DNA from: Candidatus Nomurabacteria bacterium
GTDB taxonomy: Bacteria; Patescibacteriota; Minisyncoccia; Phycocordibacterales; UBA2100
Length of the DNA stretch: 11,617 nucleotides
Assembly: GCA_943359705.1 (NCBI GenBank)
Contig: CALRIB010000023.1
Span: forward strand, 1-11,617
Direction: 5' to 3'
Shown in pieces: positions 1-9,600 of the stretch. Every line of letters begins with the position of its first letter. Position 1 is the stretch's first letter. Below the pieces are notes generated by a model. It ran no database searches, was not told the origin of the DNA, and saw only the letters and a program-made list of their open reading frames with translations. The translations under genes were made by a program, and so were the position numbers.

Positions 1-699
1 GTACTGCATAAGAGCGTATTTTTGCAGTGTGACTCCGGAGATAACGCCGATATTCCATGTGACTCCTTTGCGGAACAGTTTTTGGGAGCCGGCCCCTGAT
101 ATCCGAGGAACCCCCGCAGCGATAAGTTGTTTATTTATCGCATCGAGTACGGCCGGATCGCCGATCTTGTAGTTCTGGGTATGGTCGATAATCTTGTCGA
201 GCTCCTGTTGCTTGGCGCGCACGCTTGCGTCGTTCATCTGTGTTTGCGCCGGAGTGGCCGGTGCGCTCGATTCGACACGCGTCCATGAAAATTGCACGTT
301 GTACTGCAAACGCGCCGGGCCTTGCAGTTTCGCAGTGATGGGCTGGCCATCCGCAAGCGCGGTGATGGCCGGATTGACTTTCAGCGAAGCAACTACGAGT
401 TCTCGCACAATAGCCTGTGTGATGTCGCGCTCCGTTGCTCGGAGGAAAGTATCGAGCGTACCGGAATCCCCGAACGGCCGTCCGTCGATAGTAATCGCGC
501 CCTCAGTACCTTCGGCGACCGGTCGGTATACGTGTATTTTTGAAAGTCGGTCCGCCTCCGGCAGCTCCGCCGCTTCAGCCGGACTCAAGTGCTTTCCATC
601 TACAAAGAACGCAAATCCTTCCGTCACTATCCGGCGCATTTCGTTCTGCACAATGTCGGTGTAGAAGTTGGGCTGACCCGCCACGTTCGTACTCTCGGA
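1..699 (-). other. Unrecognised C-terminal-most region of the window
   Basis: Residues 3640-3872. After a short Ser/Pro spacer there is a helix, DIVQNEMRRIVTEGFAFFVDG, then a beta-like stretch (KIHVYRPVAEG and AITIDGRPFG). A helix, FLRATERDITQAIVREL, leads to a QYNVQFSWTRV strand. A short Ala/Pro break leads to a polar helix (RAKQQELDKIIDH) and a final mixed segment (VTWNIGVISGVTLQKYALM) that leaves the window. No catalytic motif was seen. It may be one or two folded domains and continues below position 1. Confidence 0.45.
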
Positions 700-3600
700 A
701 GGCTGAGACAAACCGGCAGCGTCAAAGGCTGCGCGTACGGGATTCGGCACCCATGCGGCGCCCACCATTGTCATATGCGGCGCATTCGTTTGGATGATAG
801 CTTTCGAGCCCGGCCCGAACGGTGAAGGAAGTGTGGTACTGATTGAGACACCGAGCTGCTTCGCGAGCGCTTCATTTGGTCCGACCGTATCGCCGCCGGG
901 TCGGTATACGCTGATAAAGAACGCATTGGGATTGCGCTGAAGGAAGGGCGAATACGCCGAGGCATCACTGTAGAGACAATCGAGACAGATGATTCCTTTG
1001 ACGCGCCCTTCGAGGCCACCTCTTGTGAGCGCAATTCTCAGCGCCGAGCCGCCACCGCTAAATGCCACGAAGACGACGTCTTGCGGATTGGTGAACATCT
1101 CTTCCGTGCAGGCGCTACCGCACAGCTGTGCAAGATGCGGCGCCGCTGCGTCTATCCAGTCGCTGAACCCGTTCTGTGCATCAAGACCCCTTCCGACGTT
1201 CGACCAAACGATATCGGGATACTGCGGCGCGATCACGATAGAATTGGTACCCGCCAATTGCCGCATGAGCGTCTGCTCATCCGGTCGAGTCTTGCCGTAG
1301 TTGCCGCGCTGGAGGACGACATAGTTTATCTCTTTCTTCGGATCGAAACCGTCGGTGATGCCGATGAACGTCTGATGGTCTGTGCCGGCAACCCACGTGA
1401 CCGTGCTTTTCTCAGGAATCAATTCTGCTGCGGGCGCTGCAACCTGCGTCACAATCGGTTTGCCCGCGTCGGCATTCACGGCGGCAAGCTGCTGTGAGTA
1501 ACTCCTCGGGTGCACGCCATCGTTGGCTACCATCGGCACGTAGATGGCGCCTTCGGCTTCGACAAGCGCTTGCAAAGGACCCGCGAGTCCCGTTAGATCA
1601 CCGCGCGAACCAGGACCGATGTATGAAATAACACCGCCGGGTCCAGCCTTCGGTTTCAACTCATCTATTTGTTTCTTCGCTTCGACTAGGCAGGTAGATA
1701 CACTGTTAACACAGCTCGCAACGATAATGTGCTGACCCTTGAGCGCATCAGGATTCGCGGCTATGAAGGCGCGAATAGCAGCCGTATCACCTTCCGCCGA
1801 ACGGGACTCAACGCCGTCGCCGCGAAGATTGCCGACTTTAATCATTCCAAGCGCGACGGAATTGCCGAACGCGAAGGTAGCTTTTGGTATCGTTTGCGTA
1901 ACTGTTGCCGCTGCAGGCGCAGCGGGCTGGATGGAGCCCCTTACCTGAGCAATAACATCGTTGACCGCTTGCGGTGTCGTGCCTTTCTTTTCCATGTGAC
2001 CGGGATCCGGTCTCAATCCGGTAAATGCCGGGAAGCGTCTGTGGACGCCGTATTTCGCGCTCAGCTCGTCGATTTTTTTCCATAGCGCCTTGTCATTTTC
2101 GTCGAAACCATTGTTGCTCGGGTCATGGCTCGGGTCATAGACATCCACGCCGAGTCCCAGTTGGTGCGGCGACTGGCCCGGAATGGACGCTCTCCCATTT
2201 GGAACGCTACGCGCTGCTTGATACGAAAGTTGCTGATGGAAGGCACTTCTATATCCGTCCTCGATCGCCCAGGGGATACCGAGTGCGTCCAGTTCTTGAC
2301 CCATTGCGTATAGACGATTTCTGAGATCAGGATCAATTCCGCCTATGACGTAGTCTTTCAGCGATTTGCCCGCCTGCGCCGCAGCCTTGGCGTTGTAGTC
2401 CGTTCGACCGCCTCGCTGGTTGAACTTGGTGAAGAGATAGTCAATAACAACCGGATCGACTTGAACAGCCGGCGCGGCGGTCTGCGCCTTCGCGAGCACG
2501 GACAATGGCTGCACAGTCGCCGGAAGATTCGGAATCATCGATATCGCCCGCCGATTCGCTTGTTCCACACCATCCGGTGTGAGATGGATACCACAATCAT
2601 TTTTACTGTCGCAGGTAAACCAGTCGTCATCAAGCGGCACGAGGTACACGCCGGCATGGGGATGTATTCTGTTGTATGTGTCGACTATCTTTTTTGTCGT
2701 ATCGTTCAGAGACAGACCGTCGGCGTTGGTGATGACTACGTCCGCACCGCCTATATTTATTTTCAAGTCCTTGATGAGCACGCCGGCTTTGTCGTATGCG
2801 GGACCGACCGCGTAGACCGGAGTGTAAAGTGCTCCGCCTGTCTTCTGAATGCCGGCTATCGACTTATACAAAGCTCTGAGGTGCATATTTGTTGTCTCGT
2901 AGTTATTCGATTTGAATGCCTCGGGATGCCACGGATATTCGCTGAAGCTATTGGAAGGCCCTGAGAGACCGACGACTTTGCCTTCGAGCGATCCGGGAAC
3001 GATTTTTGAGATGACGTTGTCGAACATCGCCCGCACCATTTGACCGCCTATCGCTTTTCCGATGCCGGGAGGATTTTTTACACCATTGACGGCAGCATTC
3101 AATTGCTTAGCGACACTGTCTCCATAGACACCGTCGACCCTGGTCGGCAGCACGACTCCGGGTGCCAACGTGGCGCTCGGCGCCCCATTGACGATAACGG
3201 TCGATAGCGCCGCCTCCAACTGTTTGGTAAGTGTTTCGAGTTGCGTCTGCGCGGCTTCAAGAGCTGCTTTGGCTTTCGCGATATCATCGGCCGTCGGCGC
3301 GGGAGCGCTCAGCCGTGTTTTACTCTTCGCTACGTCGGCTTCGAGGCTCTGTATCTTGGCGGTCGTATCAGCTATTTTCTTTACATCGCTTGCAGAGGTT
3401 GTCACCACGTGACCGGGAGCGGCAACCACCGCGGCATTTAATTGTGCGACCGCCGTAAAGAGAGCGGGTGCCGCGGTCGGCAATTCCGCTTTCATTCTCG
3501 CGATAGCTCGATCCGCACTGCCGCTACCGTCTACAAAGCTCGAAGTATTCCACTCCGTAATGATGTCTTCAACAACCGCGCGTGCGTCCGACACTTCTTT

Positions 3601-6600
3601 CACGAGTTTCTGCAAATTTTGTTGCGCAGCCGGAGTGAGCGACGCGCTTCCGGCAAGTCGCATTGCCGGAGCTTCGATGGCGGTCGCTGCCTTCACCGCA
3701 TCGCGAAGGGCGTTGAGACCGATCATGCTGCTCCGATTCTCAGGTTTACTGCCGATAGCCGCTGCGTCCTTCACTTGGGTGTTTGCGGCTTTCACCGAAT
3801 TGATATCTGATTGGAGCCCGGCTTTGAGTTTCGCTATTTCTGCAAGAGTGAGCGGTTTAGGTTGTAGCTGTGCGAGTTGGTCGTTGAGAGTTTTTATCTG
3901 CGCAGTTTTGGTGTCGATATCAGCCTGCAGTGCGGTTGTATCGACGGTAACGGGATTCGCGGCTCTCTCGAGGTCGGCGATGGTCGTTCGCACTTGCGCT
4001 ATTTTCTGTCGCAGAGCGATGACGTGCGGTGACTCCGGGACTACGACCGTGGCGGTTTGGTTGTACGCAGGAGTAAATACGCCGGGTGTGCCATCGGGTG
4101 AAATACCGGTCATAAATCCTGCCTTCACCGGAGCGAATACTTTCATCTTTGTAGACGCCGGGCGTGCCACAAGAGTCGGGAGGTTCGGGGTCGCACCCGT
4201 AAGAATGCTGATGAATACATTGAGCGCGCTATCGCTACGAGTACGATCCGTGCTCATGTTGCGCAAGATGGCTATCGCCTGGCTTGGATCCGCTGCCATA
4301 GCTTGCCGCATCAGACCGGCATCAAAGGCGGCACGCGGGCCGAACACGCGGACGCCCTTCTCACAGCCGCCACCCGCGCATCCGTGGGTGTCTCCACTGT
4401 TGTATACCTGCGCAGCATCGATAAGGTTGCTGCGATTGCTGTTCAAGAGCTTGTTCAGAAGTATCGTGCCCGATATGACACTTCCTATAAAGTCCCTTCG
4501 CGCGAACGTGGACGAATCGACCGGGCCGTGCACCGTGTTGAAACGAACGAGGCCGAATGTTTGCAGCGCGGTGCCTCCGGTGAATTGCATCGGGCCCTGC
4601 ACGCCCGTTTTCGAGGTCTCGGTACTTCCGGGGACGCCCTGCTCTCGGCGCGCCACAGCAAGCACCGCAGCTACATCGAGTTCAGGATTGAGTACGCCTT
4701 GCGCCGAAAGTTCTGCACGTACTGCTTCAATGGTAGTCCTCCACGCCTTCCCCTGGTTGGCGCTGTCGGTGAGAATATCAGCCGGACGGAAACCCGCGGC
4801 AACTATTCTGTCGTACGCATTCTGCGCGACAAGGACTGCCTGCTCCTTCGAACCGGCGGGGAGAACTTGCCGCGGCGGGGTGAAGACCAGCGCAGGCGGC
4901 GTGACCACAGGACCTACCACCGGCGCAGGCTTACGCACGGGTGCAATACCTGGTGCCGACGGAGCAGGCGCGGCAGGTCGAGCGGCCGGGGGCACAACGA
5001 CCGGAGGCGCCGTCACCGGCTTGGTGACAGTCGGTACCGCCGGAGCGGGAGCCACTACCGGTGGCGCAGGAGTAACTACCGGTGGCTTCACCACAGGCGG
5101 CGTCGTTTGCGGAGGAGTGCTCGCGGGCGTCGTGACGGCGGGCGGCGGTGGAGCTGATGATATCTGACCGGGGACAACTGCCATGAGAACAGCGATGGCC
5201 GGGAACGCCGCGATGAGTGCGGCTCGCGTTCGCGGACCGGCGAGCGAGAGTGCGCGCTGCAAGAGCGTTTGCGGGGGCGTTGCGGGGGCGAGAGCCAACG
5301 CAGGCGAAGGGGGCGTCGGTGTTCCGGTAATCAGTGTTTTCCAAGCTGCTCGGTATCCGGGGTCATTGAATGTTCTCCAGGCGGTAGTGATGATCGGATC
5401 TACGACCGCGCCCACTAGACCGAACGCTGCGTAAAACGGAAAGGCTGACACGGTCGACACAACAAAGTTCGTTCCGTTCATTGGCCTCACTGTCCTCCAA
5501 AGTATCCGACCAAGCGCCGGCAGACGACCCGAAAGTCCTCGCTCAATTATTTGGGGAGCAACCCTAGTCGGCGCGGGAGTGGGAGCAGGTGCCGGTGCTG
5601 GGACATACGGTACGCCGGTGAAGAGCGTCTTCCATGCGCCTTGATATGCAGGGTCATATATTGTTTTCTGGACAACGTTGAAACCGAGCCAGAGCGCAAA
5701 GGCAGATCGTCCGCCCACATAGTTCTGGGAATAGAGGAATATTGAAGCCGCGGTATTGCTTACGAATGCTAACCCGTTGTGTGGCGTTAGCGATCCCAGC
5801 AAGAGAGTGCCTGCCGCCGAGAGACGGCCTGTTATTTGTGGGGCGGGCGTCGGCATTGGAGTCGGTGCGGGAGCTGGTGTTGGTGTCGGTGTCGGAAGTG
5901 GCGCAGGCGCTGGTGCGGGAGCCGGGGTTGGGGCCGGTGTGGGCGTTGGCGCCGGTGTAGGAACTGGCGCGGGCGCGGGAGCTGGAACCACTGACTGTGG
6001 ACCGATGACGCCCACTGTCACGTCGTCCGCCTTACCGCGGAACGCGTCGTTCGAAATGTTCAACGCTTTTGCTAGATCGGAAGCTGCAGTACCAATGGTC
6101 TCTCGATACTGATCGGGTGTCATATGGAGAGAAACGTCGGCCTGAGCAACACCGGTCGTGTACCGTGCCACACCACCGAGCAAGTCAGCGAGTTCGTTCG
6201 GTGACGTCGCCTTCTTTGCTACCGCATTCAGTTCATCCGTGCCGAGCGCATCATGTACACCGTCAGATGTGACGGCGAGCTGTTCATTCGGCTGCAATTC
6301 GATTGTTTGAATGTGAGGCGCAGAAGGGTTTGCGACCTCGACTCCTTCTCTAATAATATTTCTTGTGCGGAACGCGGCTTGTGCGAGCTGCGGATCAAGA
6401 CCGGCGGCTGTGGCTCGCGCAATAAGGTCGTCTCTGGATATCGCCGCATCGAGTACCGCCTGCATGGCTGAAGGAGCACGACCGTTGTCTTCGGTGAGCT
6501 TTTGCATACCGCTCGCATCCACTTTGTAGACACGGCTGTCGCCGATGTGCGCAATAGTGGCGGAGCGCGGGCCGCCGACCGGCTCTTGCACTACCGCAAC

Positions 6601-9600
6601 CGCCAGCGTCGTAACCCCCTTTTCGTTGATTCGGGCAAGCTCGGCAACTGCATCGCTGACACCTTTACGTATCGCATCGTGAACGCTCTGGTTCAAAGCG
6701 TTGGGGGCGAGTGTTTTCAGAGAGTCAGACACCGACTTTACCGTGACAGATGAGGTGCGAGCCGGGTCGCCGCCCCCGCCGCCGGCACCGTCTGCGAGTA
6801 CGACGACCCGCATCGTATTTCCGGCGGCATCTGTGTTCGCCCAGACCTCGACGGTATCTTCGTTTATCGCTTTGTTATTGAAATTGTGTCCGGCGCGCGT
6901 GCTGGCCGCCACAAGCGCACTACCTGCCTGGTCTGCCACAATGACATTCTGCGGAAGAATATTGTTACGCACCGGAGCAGCAGAGCGCAGGCCGAGTGGC
7001 TGTGGCGCGGGGGCGGGGGTAGGAACCGGTGTTGGGGTCGGAGCGGGAGCCGGAGTTGGAGTTGCAGCTACCGGGCGAAGGCCTGGCTCCCACGTCTCCG
7101 TACCGTCGGGCGCTACATTTTGTGTCCAAGTGAAAAGACTGGCGTCGAGCAGGATACGAACATTTCCGGTCTCCGCTGATATCGACCGCACTCCTCCGGT
7201 GTGGCTAACCTTGATTACATACGGATAACCCTGCGAACTCGCGAACGTATGCTCACCGTCGGGCAATCCATCCAAGTAGGTCTCTACGGCTTCTGTCTGG
7301 AGGAGCAAATGTCCGTTACGACTGGCAACGGCAACCGTCTCGGGCGACTGGAGCAGTACCGGTGGCAGTGCAGGAGCTGCGAGCGAGGGAGATGGAGTGG
7401 GTGTCGGAGTTGGGGTTGGAGTGGGAGTCGGTGTGGGAGTCGGCGCAGGAGCGGGTGCCGGCGTTGGAGTAGGTGCGGGAAGGACTAGCGCGGGTGTGTT
7501 CTTCAGGAGATCTTGGTACACGCTCTTCAGCCCATCGAGTTCGGTTCTTTGATTTCGCAGAGCTGAGCCGGGAAAGGCACTTGTCCTGATCCTCCTATCA
7601 ATCGCGGCAAACGCCAACTCGACCGGATTGCGCGCGAGGAAGTCGGGCTTAGCTTGCATGCCGCGCGCCATAAGGTCACCGAATGCGGTTTTTGCGGCTA
7701 GGATCGTATTCGCGTTGTTAGTCGGGAGCGCGTCACGATAGTTCCTCACCGCGTCAATAATCTCCGCGTCCGTCGGCACATTCGGTGTCGCAGCAGCATT
7801 CGCCGACGACGGCAACGGGTTCTCCAAACGCTCCTGCGCGATGGCGGCCTGTCGGACGGTCTCCGACGTGGAATTCTCCAATACCTGTAATTTGTATGCG
7901 ATGATACCGAGCTCCGTTTGTGACTTGTCAGCTGCTGTCGCTGCATCGAATTCAGCCGATAGCGAATCGAATTGCCCGCGGTAGGTGTCGAGCGCCGTAA
8001 GCGATGTTTGTCCGGTGAAAAGATTTCTTACCCATTCGCTCGCGACATCGATAGCCTCGCCGAGTTTCGGAAGGAAGAAGATGTCCGCCTGTGTCCAATC
8101 GCTCGGCTGGATGCGTGTGCTCCCGCCAATAATGGGGAGGCTGTTCCAGAAGTTCTCGTCCATCGCACCATTGCTCATCTTCAAATACACAGCTTTGATT
8201 AAATCCATCTTTTTTTGCAGTATCGGATCGCGCGCTGCCATCGCCGCAAATTCTTTGTAGTCGCTGAACATCGCATCCACGATGGTCGCTTGGTCCTCAC
8301 CTACGAGATCGACGCCAGTCCTGTTGGGAGCGCCGGTTTTTCCATACAAGCGTGCGAAGCCAAGAGGGCGACCGAAGAAGAACTTATTAGCGTAAGCTGC
8401 GGCGAATTGCGGCCCATAATTATCGAGGAAATTCTCTCCATAGATAGCGCGCGCCCATGCCTCATTCGACAAGAAGAATAGCTTTTGCGCGTGCTGTAGC
8501 TCGTGATGGATGATTGCTTTTCGGAACGCCGACGGTGTATCGGCCCTCATGATTATTTCCGACCCCGAGCAAACTGCGCCGCAATCCAGCCTAATTTCTG
8601 AAGAGATATTCTGGGCAAACGTGTATATCTCTGTCGGTTTCGCATTTTGCCAGAACGCGGACGGATACTTATTCAGCTCACCCGCAACGTCTTTAATGGT
8701 CGCTGCCCGCAATGCGGAAGAAACTGGGATTGCCGCGTCGGCGATATCGACGTCATTGGGATTAAGCGAGATGGTCTTGGCCATGCGCATATCGCTCGGG
8801 AACGACCATGGGTCGTCGAAGGTTATCTTCCCCGAGGTGCGCTCTTGTACCGCTTGCCGAATGAGGTCGACCCCGTGGGCCACATCGCCCTGGATCCGCA
8901 CCGCTCGATATACAGAATCCGAGACGACCGTACGCGTACCGCTCTGATTTGTAATGGCGAACCAGCCGCCGATAAGAATGTCCCTCGGACGAATTCGCTT
9001 GAGCTTCGGGTCGACCGTCTTCGCGACCGACTTCATCGGACTTCCCGCGCTCAAAAATGCCTGCTCGAACGCGTCGAATATGTCCGGGTTGGCGTTGGTC
9101 ATTTCTTGAAGAGTCGAAATCCAGGGCTGCTCATTTTCAAAGGAAGTCGGCACCAGCGAGCCGTCCTTTGTGACGAGCGTCGGAGCTTCACCCACCTTTG
9201 CAGTCATAAACACTTGGCCGCTCGGCGTATGGGTGTACGTCTTCACGCCACTGGATTCGCTGATCGAAATATTTTGAAGAGGAGTTCCGGCGGCAACAGG
9301 CAATTCAGATTCTGCAGGTGTTGCCGATACTTGCGGCGCGTTTGGTCGCAGCGCCACACCACCGACATCGATTCCAGGAATGGACGGTACCGATGGGACC
9401 TGTGAAGAGCCGCCGCCAAAGTCGTTGAATATGTCGGTTGCAATCTCGGCCGCTATGCTTGAAGGCACTACATCGCTGTAAGTATCCGAAGAAGCGGGTT
9501 CGGAACGCTTTTTTTCATTCAATCTGCTTTGCACAGCGTCGAGGGCACGCACAACGTCGCCCAGGGAAAGTGCAATTCTCGTATCCATATTTCCGCGCAA

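Noticed and set aside
4303..5157. A 284-codon plus-strand frame rich in Arg and Gly
   Set aside because: The Arg-rich, low-complexity product is the shifted antisense reading of the Pro-rich spacer and the muramidase-like domain; no conserved motif is present.
3560..5167. A 535-codon open frame on the plus strand
   Set aside because: It is antisense to motif-bearing sequence of the giant gene. Its translation is Ala/Gly/Thr/Ser-rich low complexity that mirrors the Pro/Ala/Val/Thr linkers and shows no domain, and many other short plus-strand frames nearby behave the same way.
5839..7500. Degenerate tandem DNA repeats that could be a satellite or recombination site
   Set aside because: The periodicity follows codon pairs for Pro-Thr and Pro-Ala in the coding frame and the third positions vary, so the repeat is explained by the protein linker.
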